A stretch of 64,000 nt of DNA from Endomychus coccineus (GCA_958510875.1 OY294072.1:1984001-2048000), one strand, 5' to 3'; shown: positions 48,358 through 61,450, counted from the first letter of the stretch. Numbers and translations: made by a program. The notes: generated from the letters alone by a model not told the origin.

Positions 48358-51300
48358 GAGCTAAGTGGAAGAAAGAGGTATGTTACGAAAAGTTTATTTT
48401 GAGATATTAGCTTTAGAAGTTTCAAACTGCCTACTTTTACTATAGCACCAGAATTTCAATTTTGCAGATATATTCCTATTGCTATATATATGAAGTTTTA
48501 TATAATAAATGGTTGGTTTTTTCACTTCAGCATTTTGACTAAAAATTAAGAACTTACTGTACATACCTCCTTCTTCCAATAATTTCAGTGTCATTGAATA
48601 TATTTTTAGGTTATTGAAGAAGGTGGTATGTACATCAAAACACAACAAAATGACTTAAAACATGTATTTAATCAGTAACATAACACGTTCAAATTAGATT
48701 GTATAGTTAGGGATAGGCATCTCAAATATTCTGATACCACCACTTATACTGATCTGGAATAAAAATCAGTTGGTCTCTCAAGTTTTCAACTTTAGGTTGC
48801 TTCAGTGAACCTGTCTTTCCTAATAATCTCGGGATTGAAATTTGAGAGCTGAGACATGGGGTATTGCTCAGTTAGTGATAGATATTTACCTTCTGAAAGG
48901 TTGTGTATCATCAAATGTCGTTTTGAATGAGAATGAGCCATACTCTTCCACACATATCCACTTCAGAGAATCTCTGAAATTAATTTTATTCTTATTGTCA
49001 TCTTTCTTCCTGTTATACAGTTTCAAATTCTGTACAAGAGTTTCGGTTCCCCTGAAATGTTTCCCCATGTCAATTACTTTGTTTTTTCTACTCGTCTTGA
49101 CAATAATCTCCCTTTACTCTTCGTGAGAATAGATATTTTGGAGTTTTCTCTAATTTTTTTCTATATGCTCAAAATCTCTATCCGAATCTAGGTATGTGTG
49201 CCCTACTCTAGGAAATTTATGATCAATTCTTTTGAATATACCTTTAACAATCAAGTATTGATACAGACATATCCAGAGAAAATTTTTGTTTTGGCCAGCA
49301 CATGAGTCTGACCAGATGATGAGGTGGTCTTTGGTTTTTACGGATTCTTCTAATTCTTATATCGTGAGAAGACAGCTGAGTATTTCAGAACTTCGTCTTT
49401 CTGCCTGATCTTCAGTCCATGAAGTCATAACACATCTGCCTCAAATAAAATGCTTTAGATGTGCTCAATTTAGGTAACAGCATTCTTGGTTGTAGGTCCA
49501 TTGTCAGATCAGCTAAATTATCAGAATTATGGACTTTTTTTCTGTCAGCTTTTAGGACTCATACGCTTATTGATAATTTTGAACGCGTTCTGCATTGGCT
49601 TCTCCAGCGTCACAAGTGCTACAAGCGTCACTCTTTGAATGACCAAATGACAAGTTGAATTCGGAGACAAAAACAATACGGTAAGTACATTCTTTGACAT
49701 AAAAAGTGTCAGCAACATTATCAAGTGCACATTCTCCGAGATAGAGTTTGTGAATTTTTGAAATAGACAACAGGGGAAAGAGATACAGTTTTCATAGATG
49801 TTTTTAGAACGTCAATAGTGTGACTCCTCTGCTGGAAACAACGCGATATGTTGCCTGACATATTCTACGACTTGAACATCGATCTTATGAGGTTTGTTTT
49901 TGTGTTGACCTCTTTTATCTAAATTAGGCGTAGGTAGCCCACCCTTAATGGATTGTTGAAGCAAGTCAATTTTTTTTCCCAATACAAAGCAAACTGGCAA
50001 AAGCATTCTTGTACACCAAAATTTGTTTTCCGTCAACGGTTACGACCTATTTAAATGTTGCTGATTTATGTTTCACGGCCCCCTTCCTCATTCGTTTGAC
50101 AGGACTCATTTTAGTCGAACCAAACAGTAATGCATTTTTTGCATTTATATCTAGCTTGCAAAACTGAGAAAATATCGCTTTACGATTAGCAGCAGTAAAC
50201 TTCTCATTGCATTTCGAACGGCATTTTTGTGGACACAAATTTTCTTCAACAGATTTTGCCGCAATGCGTTTACTTTGTAATTGGTATACGCCTATCCTTT
50301 TTGCCTCGCATTAGCACCTTTTTGTCTACGCCACTCATCAGGATTCCGTTTCCGTTCTCTTGAGTGTTTTTGTTTAGGTGCAAAGATTTTTTTTTTCTAC
50401 ATGTTTCATTACTAGGGCCAATCAAATCGTTTAAACTCTCAACATTTATAGTAACATCATCGTTATTCGGTGATAGTTCAAGCTCTTCTCTCACCTGTCC
50501 GTAGGTGCTATTCCCTTCAGTAGGTCTAGACTCACATGGGTCTCCATACTCTCGATCTTCATCACTTGGGCCCCAGCTGCAGCACTTATCCCAGATACAA
50601 CACTGCCAAATAGACTCGCATCAGTTTGTGGATAAGGTTGAAGTGGTTGGAGTTCCGTGGAAGTTTCTCGGTCAGAATCACTGAGGTCGTCGGTGTCGGG
50701 TTTGTAATCATCACTCGAATTGTCACCAAACAAGCTAATATTAGAGTCGATCTCAAATGCGTACACTGAAAATCGATAATGAAGGTAAAATGGTGGAGAA
50801 CAATTAAGTTCATTTAAATATTGATGGTAGGCCCGTATCGATCTTCCAAACAATCGATCAATCACCGAAATCTAGATCTATATATTGTTATTAACTTTAC
50901 CTAGGTTCCTACATAAAACTTAATGTTACATCGTGATGGACCTAGTTTTCTATTGTTTCACAACATTCAACCTAGAATTGAGAAGAAATCCGAATATCAT
51001 GAAAACTAATATATTGTGCTAATGTGCAATGAAAGAGTGATGACAACAGTTCGAAGTTTTAGGTTAGAATCTTCGAAAGTATAATATTTAAATCGCTTAC
51101 CGTCGTTTTTACATTCATTCTTTTTTTCCTCAATTGAACCCCTTCTCAATCTCTCTTCTTCAGCTCTTAAAGCTAAGTTTACCAATCTCTTTCCTCTTGA
51201 TTCCATCATAAATGAGTGATTCAGGTACATGAACTTCCTATTCGGTGCAGACGTTTTAAACAGATGTCTGTTGGAAGAAAGTGGTATGTCTCATATTCAT

Positions 51301-51538
51301 TTTCCTCCTGGATGAAAGAAGGTGGTATGTTCACATTTGAGTTTCATATCCCCTTCTCCCATTATAGACATTAAATTGGTATTGTACATACGTCCTTCAT
51401 CAACTATAATATTCTTGAGAATGCGTGTTAGAGCTATAGGGTAAGCATCAGAAGTTAGTCAGACACATACCACCTCCATCCATTTTGAAACTAGTTGAAA
51501 CATGGAATTGTCACATACCTCCTCCTTCCACTAAGCTC
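48358..51538 (-). mobile_element. DDE DNA transposon, degenerate, minus-strand transposase
   Basis: The ends are inverted: GAGCTAAGTGGAAG on the left, and on the right the reverse complement of GAGCTTAGTGGAAG, followed inward by GGTATGT on both sides. A (G)GTATGT motif is repeated in both subterminal regions. Satellite flanks both sides. I could not identify a clean target-site duplication, because the right flank has an extra ~18 bp before the monomer resumes. I do not assign a superfamily. Confidence 0.75.
48886..51230 (-). pseudogene. DDE-type transposase remnant
   Basis: Read on the minus strand from 51230: a basic N-terminal region, an acidic linker, then CPQKCRSKCNEKF (~50230), AEESHY (~49815), YRIVFVSEFNLSFGHSKSD (~49680) with ACSTCD, LPKLSTSKAFYLRQM (~49450), IIWSDSCAGQNKN (~49310), IDHKFPRVGHTYLDSDRDF (~49200) and GSFSFKTTFDDTQPFR (~48930). 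This order matches a transposase-like family I recall as abundant in aphids and other insects. The Asp of WSDSCAGQNKN is probably one catalytic carboxylate. Multiple stops and frameshifts split it, so it is inactive. Confidence 0.7.
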
Positions 51539-51555
51539 TCCGGACTCAGCCGGAT

Positions 51556-54500
51556 TCAATTTGAATCCGGCATTAAAAATGATTTCAGAATCCTCTTGGC
51601 TGAACGGTTACACTCCTGGATCTGAAGATGTCATATCTTCAAATTTCGAGATACACGCGACGATGTACGAAGCGAACGAATCGTTGACCTAGACGTTTAC
51701 ATTAAGTATACTTAAATCGTTATTGGAACAGCTATCGACATTAACTATGAGTCGGCATATTCAGAAATGTGTTTCAAATTTGAACTTGGGACTAAAACTG
51801 ATTTTAGAATCCTCTTGGCTGAACGCGTACACTCCTGGATGTGAAGATGTCATATCTTCAGTTTTCGAGATGAACGCGACAATGTACGAAGCGAATGAAT
51901 CGTCGATCTAGACGTTCACATTGAGTATACTAAAATCGTTATTAGAACAGCTATCGACATGAACCATGGATATTCAGAAATGTCGATCTAGACGTTCACA
52001 TTGGGTATAATCGGATCGTTATTAGAACAGCTATCGCCATGAACTATGGGTCGGGATGTTCAGAAATATGTTTTAAATTTGAATCCGTGACTAAAAATGA
52101 TTTCAGAATCCTCTTGGCTGAACGCGTACACTCCTGGATCTGAAGATGTCACATCTTCAGTTTTCGGGATAAACGCGACAATATACGAAGCGAATGAATT
52201 GTCGATCTAGACGTCTACATTGACCATACTGAAATCGTTATTGGAACAGCTATCGACATGAATCATGGGTCGGCATGTTCAGAAATATGTTTTAAATTTG
52301 AATCCGTGACTAAAAATGATATCAGAATTCTCTTTGCTAAACGCGTACACTCCTGGATCTGAAGATGTCACATCTTCAGTTTTCGAGATAAACGCGACAA
52401 TGTACGAAGCGAATAAATCGTCGATCTAGACGTTCACATTGAGTATACTAAAATCGTTATTAGAACAGCTATCGACATGAACCATGAGTATTTAGAAATG
52501 TGCTTTAAATTTGAATCAGGCACTAAAAATGATTCCAGAATCCTATTGGCTGAAAAAGTACACTCCTGGATCTGGAGATGTCATATCTTCTAATTTCGAG
52601 ATGAACGCAACAATGTACGAAGCGAATGAATCCTCCAACTAGACGTTTATATTGGATATACTTAAATCGTTATTAGAACAGCTATCAACAAATACTATGA
52701 GTCGAAATATTCAGAAATATGTTTTGAATGCGATCTCGGGACTAAAGATGATTATAGTATCCTCTTGGATGAACACGAACACTCCTGGATCTGGAGATGT
52801 CATATCTTCAGTTTTCGAGATAAACGCGACAATGTACGGAGCGAATGAATCGTCGATCTAGACGTTCACATTGAGTGTACTAAAATCGTTATAAGAACAG
52901 CTATTGACATGGACAATGGGTCGGGATGTTCATGAAGATGTTACAAATTCGAATTCGGGACAAAAAATGATTTTAGAATTCTCTTGGCTGAACGCGTACA
53001 CTCATGGATCTGAAGATGTGATATCTCCAGTTTTCGAGATAAATGCGACAATGTACGAAGCGAATGAATCGTCGATCTAGAAGTTTACATTGGGTATACT
53101 AGAATCGTTATAAGAACAGCTATTGATATGAGCTATGGGTCGGGATGTTCCGGAAAATGTTTCAAATTTGAATTCGGGACAAACGATTTGAGGATTCTCA
53201 TGACTCATGGATCTGAAGATGTCATATCTTCAGTTTTCGATATTAACAGGACAATGTCCGAAGCGAATGAATAGTCGAACTGGGCGTTTACATTGGGTGA
53301 ACCAACATTGTTATAAAAACAGCTATTGACATGAACTATGTGTCGGGATGTTCAGATATATGTTTCAAATTTGAATCCGGGACTAAAAATGATTTTATAA
53401 TCCTCTCTGCTGAACGCGTACACTCCTGGATCTGGAGATGTCATATCTTCAGTTTTCGAGATAAACGCGACAATGCACGGTCCGAATGAATCATCCATCC
53501 AGACGTTTACATTGGGAATACCAGAATCGTTATAAGAATAGCTATTGACATGAACTATGTGTAGGGATGTTCAGAAATATGTTTTAAATTCGAATCTGGG
53601 ACTAAGAATAATTTTAGAATCCTCTTGGCTAAACGCGTACTCTCCTGGAACTGAAGATGTCATATCTTCAGTTTTCGAGATAAACGCGACTATGTACGAA
53701 ACCAATTAATCGTCGACCACAGTTACTGACATGAACTATGGATCGAGATGTTCAGAAATATGTTTCAAATTTGAATCCGGGACTAAAAATGATTCCAAAA
53801 TCCTCTTGTCCAAACGCGTACACTCCTGGATCTGGAGAAATCATATCTTCAGTTATCGAGATGAACGCGACAATGCACAAAGCGAATGACGATCTGAACG
53901 TTTATATTGGATATACTAAAATAGTCATAAGAACAACAATCGACATGAAATATGAGTAGGGATGTTCAGAAATATGTTTTAAATTTGAATCCAGGACTAA
54001 ATATGATTTTAGAATCCTTTCGGCTAAACGCGTGCACTCCTGGATCTGAAGATGTTATATCTCCAGTTTCCGATATAAACACGACGATGTACGAATCGAA
54101 TAAATCGTCGATCTGGACGTTTACATTGGGTATATTAGAATCTTTATAAGAACAGCTATTGATATGGACTATGAGTCGGGATGTTCAGAAATATGTTTTG
54201 AATTTGAATCCGGCACAAAAAATGATTTTAGAATCCTCTTGGCATAACGAGTACACTCCTGGATCTGAGGATGTCATATCTTCAAATTTCGAGATAAAAA
54301 AAACATTGTACGAAGCGAACGAATCGTCAATATAGACGTTCACATTGGGTATACCTAAATCGTTATTAGAACAGCTATCGACATCAACTATGAGTCCGTA
54401 TATACAGGAATGTGTTATCAATTCCAACTCGGGAATGAAAATGATTTTGGAATCCTCTTTGCTAAACGCGTACACTCCTGGATCCGAAAATGTCATATCT

Positions 54501-55629
54501 TCAGTTTTCGAGATAAACGCGACAATGTACAAAGCGAATGAATCGTCGATCTAGAAGTTCATATTGAGTATACTAAAATTGTTATCAGAACAGCTATCAA
54601 AATGAACTATGGTTCGACATATTCAGAAATGTGCTTTAAATTTGAATTCGGCACTAAAGATGATATTAGAATCCTCTTGGCTGAACGAGTACACTCCTGG
54701 ATCGGAAGATGTCATATCTTCAAATTTCGAGATGAATGCGACAATGTACGAAGCGAACGAATCGTCGATCTAGACGTTTACATTGGGTATAGTTTATTCG
54801 TTATTAGAACAGCAGTTGACATTAACTATGAGTCGGCATATGTGTGTGTTTTAAATTTGAATTCGAGACTAAAACTGATTTTAGAATCCACTTGGCTGAA
54901 CGCGTACACTCCTGGATCTGAAGATGTCATATCTTCAAATTTCGAGAAAAACGCGACAATGTACGGAACGAACGAATCGTCAATCTAGACGTTCACATTG
55001 GGTATACTTAAATCGTTATTCGAACAGCTATCGGCAATAACTATGAGTCGGCATATCCAGGAATGTGTTCTGAATTTAAATTCGAGACTAAAAATGATTT
55101 TCAAAATCCTCCTGACTGAACGCGTACACTCCCAGATCCGAAAATGTCATATATTCAGTTTTCAAGATGAACGCGACAATGTACGAAGCGAATGAAACGC
55201 CGATCTAGACGTTCACATTGAGTATACTAAAATCGTTATCAGAACAGCTATCGACATGAACTATGGGCAGGCATATTCAGAAATATGTTTCATATTTGAA
55301 TCCGGCACTGAAAATGATTCAAGAACCCTCTTGGCTGAACGAGTACACTCTTGGATCTGAAGATGTCATATCTTCAAATTTAGTGATAAATGCAACAATG
55401 TATGAAGCGAACGTCGGCTTATCCAGGGATGTGTTCTAAATTTGAACTCGAGACTAGAAATGATTTTAGAATCCTCTTGGCTGAACGCGTACACTCCTGG
55501 ATCTGAAGGTGTCATATTTTCTGTTTTCAAGATAAACGGGACAATGAACGAAGCGAACGAAACGTCGATTTGGACGTTTACATTGGGTATGCTAAGATCG
55601 TTATTAGAAAAGCTATCGACATGAACTGT
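51556..55629 (+). repeat. 219-bp satellite array, right block (~19 monomers)
   Basis: Same monomer and orientation as the other blocks, resuming at TTTGAATCCGGCATTAAAAATG. Several monomers have TCTTCAAATTTCGAG in place of TCTTCAGTTTTCGAG, a variant also frequent near position 1. The array ends at ATGAACTGTG (55629), where similarity stops. Confidence 0.93.
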
Positions 55630-56450
55630 GATATATAGTGATTAACAATGTGACAGCTAACTTGCAATTTATTCAACATGGCCAACTTGCTGTTTTAATA
55701 ATTTAATAATTACAATATATTATTATGTTTTCAGAAAAGGTGCGAAAACTAAATTCGAATTAAAATAATGCCTTCTTTGGACAGTTTCTCTATATCTTAC
55801 ATGCATTTAATATTATATAAGATTGAATATTCGTTTCTTTTAAAAGGACAATAAATTTATTGGAAGTTTGCACAGCTCGTCCCAAAATTTTTTATGGTGT
55901 TTTAGTTTTTTTTTAAATATGGAGAGTGAATAAAATATGTATCATCGAACTGACATGTATTACACAAATAAATTAATATTTCCCAGTTGAGTAAACTTGT
56001 ATTTGGAATTGTAAAGAATATTTTATTTGATAAAAATATCAAAAATCGCATAGTTTCAATAGATGAAAAAGATTGTGACCTCGATGTTGTATTAAAGTTA
56101 ATTTATGGTGCAGAAGCTATCTGAGTTGGCCTGTTCTACCTTTAAAACTTCACGTGATCTGAGTTTGAACCGGTGTGAGCCAGGTTGGTTTCTATCTTTA
56201 ATTAAAAATGCTACGGTGTGGAATCTACCTTTGGTAAATTCAAAAGGAAATCAATTATATTGAATCGATACTAGTAGATGAACTGGGCGCGTCCTGCGAC
56301 AGGATATCCGGTCTAGCTGTCGATGTGCATCCGGTGTGAGCTTGTCTTTATCAGTTTTGAAAGGATGTAGGTGATAAGGATTTTATTTGTAAAGAGTATA
56401 CAGGGTGTGTATAAAAAGTGTGTCACATGTACAGAGTCACGTGACTAACA
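55630..56450. other. Non-satellite AT-rich sequence, no gene seen
   Basis: I see no ORF with recognisable content. A TACAGGGTGTGTATAAAAAG word near 56398 resembles insect transposon ends but has no visible partner. Confidence 0.4.
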
Positions 56451-56455
56451 CATGA

Positions 56456-56720
56456 CAGCATGGCGGCCCTAAGGTACAACTGTCATGGCGACCAAAAGGT
56501 CCAGCTGTCATATCGATCATAAGGTCCAGCTGTCATGGCGACCATAAGGTCCAGCTGTCATGGCGACCATGAGGACCAGCTGTTATGGCGGCCATAAGGT
56601 ACAGCTGTCATGGCGACCATAAGGACCAGCTGTCATGGCGACCATAAGGTACAGATTGCTTCGTAGAGATGTCGCCACCAAGTGACAGCTGTCATGGTGA
56701 CCATAAGGTCCAGCTGTCAT
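56456..56720 (+). repeat. 25-bp minisatellite
   Basis: Units of GTCATGGCGACCATAAGGTCC followed by AGCT (25 bp), with variants, about ten copies. GC-richer than the surroundings. Confidence 0.85.
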
Positions 56721-57060
56721 GGAGGTCCTAAGGTACAGACTGCTTCGTGGAGGGGGCTCCGCCACCTCTAGGAAACAATCTCTACCTTTGGTCCAAAGGT
56801 ACAGGCTGCTTCATGAAGATGTCACCACCACGTGACAGCTGTCATCGAAGGTACAAGCTGCTTCATGGAGATGTCGCAACCACATGACAGCTGTCATGGC
56901 GGACCAAAGGTACAGGTTGCTTCGTGTAGGTGTCACCACCACGTGACAGCTGTCATGGCGGACCAAAGGTACAGGTTGCTTCGTGTAGGTGTCGCCACCA
57001 CGTGACAGCTGTCATGGTGGGCTATAGGTACAGGCTGCTTCGTGGAGGTGTCGCCACCAG
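56721..57060 (+). repeat. 59-bp minisatellite containing ATGACAGCTGTCAT-type palindromes
   Basis: CTGTCATGG recurs at 56891, 56950 and 57009 (59-bp period) with earlier, less regular units. Units contain CACGTGACAGCTGTCATGG; at ~56883-56898 it is the perfect 16-bp palindrome CATGACAGCTGTCATG. It is derived from the 25-bp array (shared CAGCTGTCATGGCG). Confidence 0.8.
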
Positions 57061-57140
57061 TTTGACTCGTCCGACTCATGCGACTCGTACGGTTTTGAAA
57101 TCACATGATCTGTCACGAGATTAGATATGGTGTCTGTCAC

Positions 57141-57767
57141 TTAGCACGTTATTACTTGGAAGGATTCCTATTGGATGATGATGTTAAGAGATATGATGAT
57201 AAAATGGGTTTGCAATATAATTCAACTTTAGACAAATGGTTCATGGGTAATCAACCTATAGAAATTGATAGTGAGAGTAATATAATTATCAAGGGTACTC
57301 CGTTCAAAGGTACCACAGGACTGTATAATTTGATATTTTACAAAAATGTTCTACCTGATACTTACACTGTGGAAGATGGGAAAAATTACAGTCAAATGAT
57401 GGAAATGACTAGTGCCCATAGACGTAATAACGATCCAGCTGATCGAATAAGATACACAGTGAAATACAAACATGTACTGAAACCATTGATTAATTCCATG
57501 AAAAAACCCAGAGCCAAAACATACACTGGAAGTGCATATATCAAAAATGATATGCTTGAATATAACGAGAAACCTATCGAATATATTTTTTGGGATGACG
57601 TTAACGAAATGGTGGATAGACTAAGACTTCTTGTTGCATCCTCGCATGCCGGTAACCATAATGAGATAATCTCTATAATAGAAGAATTGATAGAGGCAGG
57701 GGTAATTGAACAAAAACCCGGTGTAAGACAAATTCATCACAGTTATAAAGATGGTTTCAATGGATAA
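57141..57767 (+). pseudogene. DUF8207-type protein, 5'-truncated (copy 2)
   Basis: Carries the last ~208 codons of the copy 1 gene, including IIIKGTPFKGTTGLYNLIF, with three visible changes (K/N, R/M and S/L types). The frame happens to be open into the flanking sequence (ATG 57105), creating a chimeric start with no biological support. Confidence 0.75.
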
Positions 57768-58281
57768 GTTTGGCAGAGCCTCCTCTTCCATGTGGATATA
57801 TGATACAAATGTATTCAATAATAATTTCAAACAAGTTCACGGACAAGGATTATTCCTAACGACCGATGGAAGTTATGATATGGAAATATATGGATTGTGC
57901 AACGTAAAATCACCGAATGATGATGGAGATGTTGCAAATAAAGTATATGTTGATAAATTAACACACAAACTGAATCTGAAAACGGAAACCAGTCTTAAAG
58001 ATACCTTCAATGTTAGGGTTGATAATTTGATCAAAGATATCAACAAGGATCTGGATGAACATAACTTAACGAATGATAAGGTTATTCTCAACATTGATCA
58101 ACATCTGATGGACATTCAGAATAAATATAATGAAATGGGAATCTATATAAAATCAGAGTATGAAACAATCAGTGATAGTGTGAGGGAAAACAGAAATGAA
58201 TTGGAAGAGGTCAATAACACATTTAACAGTATGAACATGCGTCTAAATGACATTACCAGTAAAGTGGAGGCGTTAGAATGA
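57760..58281 (+). CDS. Fibre-like protein (copy 2)
   Basis: Same protein as 8924-9439, with the DDGDVANKVYVDKLT motif and coiled-coil remainder. It reads two codons further than copy 1 and then stops at TGA (58279-58281), where copy 1 has CGA. The basic tail follows in frame from 58285. Both copies are thus truncated by different point changes. Confidence 0.55.
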   Translation: MDKFGRASSSMWIYDTNVFNNNFKQVHGQGLFLTTDGSYDMEIYGLCNVKSPNDDGDVANKVYVDKLTHKLNLKTETSLKDTFNVRVDNLIKDINKDLDEHNLTNDKVILNIDQHLMDIQNKYNEMGIYIKSEYETISDSVRENRNELEEVNNTFNSMNMRLNDITSKVEALE

Positions 58282-58284
58282 CGG

Positions 58285-58404
58285 ATGACATCTGTGGAAC
58301 CTTCTAAGAAGAGACCTTCATCATCCACAACAACAAAGCAGGGCTCTGTGAAACGTATATCTCCAAATCCTGTGAATATACCCAAAAAATTAATTCTACA
58401 CTAG
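58285..58404 (+). other. Basic tail of fibre-like gene (copy 2)
   Basis: Counterpart of 9449-9568, same frame as the fibre-like ORF, Lys/Ser/Thr-rich, with a silent CCC/CCT difference from copy 1. Confidence 0.4.
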
Positions 58405-58694
58405 ATTTCCACATTGATAAGATGAGTGAAAACAAGTTGTTCATGAGCTTCATGAGCACAGAAGAAAGAACTTTTACCAGCGTCGAACATACATAAAAGG
58501 ACTTCAATATAGGTGGAAGGGGTAGGAATATGCAATACGACTAGGACGATGAATCAAGAGTCAAGATTGAGATATTTGAAACATATATTGTTAAGATTAT
58601 ACTTTAGTCTTTTGTATTGAGATAATTGATGAAAAAAATTATTTTGAGATCTTTGGTCTTCCTCATACCCCTCGTTAAATAACGGTGCAATCTT

Positions 58695-58931
58695 GAATTC
58701 TCATCAGTCTGTATGGAAGCGTGCGTGGGAGAAGTTGTTCTCAATACGCTTATGAACAAGATCCCGTTTGAACTTCAAATCAATACCAGGGGCAAAATTA
58801 GAAGAACGGTTGAGGAGATTCAGGGTATCAATTCATTCGATAAAGCTTGCCGTCTACACGATATTTCATGCAATATAACACTCATAATTGTAGCCAGTTA
58901 TATTTGGAATTGGTCGACTAACATTTATTAG
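58695..58931 (+). pseudogene. PLA2-like domain remnant (copy 2)
   Basis: Carries GINSFDKACRLHDI and the same frame break as copy 1, with a few substitutions (for example the Gly/Arg difference at the former calcium loop). Confidence 0.55.
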
Positions 58932-58939
58932 TATATAAA
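58929..58939 (+). promoter_or_regulatory. TATA-like motif TAGTATATAAA (copy 2)
   Basis: Same motif and spacing to the penton-like ATG (58950) as in copy 1. Confidence 0.4.
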
Positions 58940-58949
58940 TAGATTGTTG

Positions 58950-59703
58950 ATGAAGTTTTCATCAATCATGTCTCAGACGTTCACTATCACGGGTAAGAGC
59001 TCTCGTTTATCTGTAGATTTCCACCCACCTATAGAACTAGATCCTCATTCATATTATTCTATCGCACTTGTTGGCTTGCACAATAGCATTCCGAACATTG
59101 AAGAAGGTTTTAATAAATTTTATTATGAAGATGTGAAGGGTGAGGAAAAAGTAGTAACTATACCTACGGGGTCCTACGAGTTGACAGACATCGAGGATTT
59201 CATACAAAGTGCAGTTTGTGGGATAGGAGGTAAGCAAGAAGAACGTGACCGGAAATTATCAATAAAATCTAACAACAACACTCTACACACAGAGCTGAAG
59301 AGTGATTTTAAAGTGAATTTTATTCCTAAAGATAGTATAAGCGAACTGTTGGGATTCAGCAAAAAGAAATTGACATCTCGTGAACTACACGTATCTGATC
59401 GACCTATAAACATTATCAAAGTTCAAACTATACGCGTAGAGTGTAACTTAACCGCGGGAGCATATTATAACAATAAGATAGCTCATACGATATGAGTTCT
59501 CACCTCTTGTACCACCTGGGTTTTCCATTGATATAGAGCCGAAGAATCTTATTTATCTACCGGTCATCAGCAAGACGTCCTTCGATAACATCACACTGAA
59601 TATTCTAGATCAGAATTGGAAACCGGTAAATTTTCGTGGAGAAGAAATTATTATACGATTGGAATTGAAAAAGATCGCTAGGGATTATGGCTCACAACAA
59701 TAA
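58950..59703 (+). pseudogene. Penton-like protein, 2-nt deletion (copy 2)
   Basis: Lacks the nonsense codon of copy 1 (Ser codon retained) but has lost two bases near 59490 (ACGATATGAG versus ACGATATATGAG). This shifts into TGA at 59493-59495. The remaining C-terminal third is still readable in the original frame to TAA 59701. Confidence 0.6.
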
Positions 59704-59955
59704 ATAATAATCCAATACTCACCACCACTCATTATATGAAAGGAATTCAACTGAGAAGGTTGCAGTAGCCATCACTTGAGAACATGGGTTTGGATTTTAG
59801 CAATAAAAGACATCTCCATAGTGGTCATCAGTCATTATCTACAACGAGCTCGAGGGAGAAGGTTGCTTCTGCATCACTGTCATTGAAGAAGGAGAAGGTT
59901 GCTTCTGCATCACTATCATTGGGAAATATAAATTTTTCGAAGTCCCTTGGTTACA

Positions 59956-61158
59956 ATGTCGGAAAAACTTCAAATATTCAACGAGCCAAACTTCATTGAA
60001 GACATCATCCGGGAAGAAACTCATACCTACTATCCACACACAACATCTTTTGGCAACAGCGATGAAATTGAGATAATAATCAATCAACAAGATGTGTTGG
60101 TAGATTTGGCGTCGTCTGCTTTATTCATCGAGGCAGAATTCCAGCCAGAAGCAAGTGGTGATGGTGAATGTAAACTAACAAATAATTTCGGAGCGTTTCT
60201 CTTCGAATATATTAGTTATGAATTGAATGGAAAAGAGATAGACGAAGTACGTGATCCTGGTATTGCCAGCACCATCAGAGCTTATCTTACATATGCCAAA
60301 CATGAATCTATACCTCTAGCTATTTCTGGATGGTCATTTAAGGATGCATTGAGTTCAGTCTACAATAATAAAATCAATTTATGGATACCGTTGAATTTTC
60401 TACTAGGCCTATTCATTGACTATAACAAAGTCTTGAGTGGAAAACATAAGCTGCGCTTGATAAGGTCTCGAACCGATAACGATTGTTATACCAATAGCAC
60501 AGGTACGAAGAGGGCTTAAATAAATGTGAAGACGATAGCATTAAAAGTGCGACATGTATTTCCAAGTGATCAGGTTAAATTTCAAATGTTGGAGAATTTG
60601 AGTGCTGAGAAGCCTATTTTGATTCCATTTCGCAGCTGGGATCTGCATGAAAATCCGTTGATGAAGGAGAGCACTCGTGACATTTGGGCTGTTAAAACAT
60701 CAATGAATTTGGAACGACCCAGATATGTGATTTTAGCTTTCCAAACTGATCGAAAAAATAATCCTGTTAAGCACAGTGCATATTTCGATAATATAAACTT
60801 GCTAAATGTAAAATTATACTTGAATTCAGAGTGTTATCCATATGAAGCAATGAAATTGAATTTCACCGACCAGCAATACGTGGAAGCATACCAGATGTAC
60901 TATGATTTCCAGAAATCATTTTCAAATAAAATAATAAGCGAACCCATGTTAGATTATATAGCATTCAAGAATAGAGCAATTTTTGTGATTGACTGTTCAA
61001 AACAAAACGATGCTATAAAGTCATCAACAGTTGACGTCAAACTAGAGATGGAAAGTTTCCTTAATTTCCCCAAAAACACCAGGGCTTATTGCATCATCAT
61101 TAACGATCGTATAGTGGAGTATTCTCCAATTACAGGATCAGTTCGGAGTTTAGTGTGA
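59956..61158 (+). pseudogene. DJR-type major capsid protein, in-frame stop (copy 2)
   Basis: Same organisation as 11122-12324, with the identical TAA (60517-60519) between the two halves and only a handful of amino-acid differences (for example Gly/Glu, Leu/Ile, Lys/Glu, Glu/Lys and Thr/Lys). The stop therefore predates the divergence of the copies. Confidence 0.72.
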
Positions 61159-61270
61159 AGAACCATGAATCTGTTATTATTTTAATTCTAAATGTATTTT
61201 TCTAAATAAATGTTATTATTATTATTTTTGGTATTTTATTTCTCTCACTTTCCCGCAAGACATCACAATA

Positions 61271-61450
61271 ATGAACGAGCCGTTTGGTAAAGTACAGTCC
61301 CTTGGATCAACCCATCAGGATTGTAATCTAAATTTTAAATATCGCTTCAGGTCTAGAAACAAAAATGTATGCAACTATCTAATTAATAAATATAAAAGTG
61401 ATTCAGATTATTATGTTATCTTTTCAATTATTATAATATGTAGTACCTAG
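61271..61450 (+). CDS. Unrecognised 59-residue ORF (copy 2)
   Basis: Appears identical to 12437-12616. See that entry for composition and doubts. Confidence 0.25.
   Translation: MNEPFGKVQSLGSTHQDCNLNFKYRFRSRNKNVCNYLINKYKSDSDYYVIFSIIIICST

Noticed and set aside
48394..48648. 84-codon minus-strand ORF at the transposon's left end
   Set aside because: Lies downstream of the transposase C-terminal motifs, is AT-rich, matches nothing I recognise and contains subterminal repeats.
57105..57767. Intact 220-residue gene starting at 57105
   Set aside because: The start lies in unrelated flanking DNA; the viral reading frame is merely open across the truncation junction.
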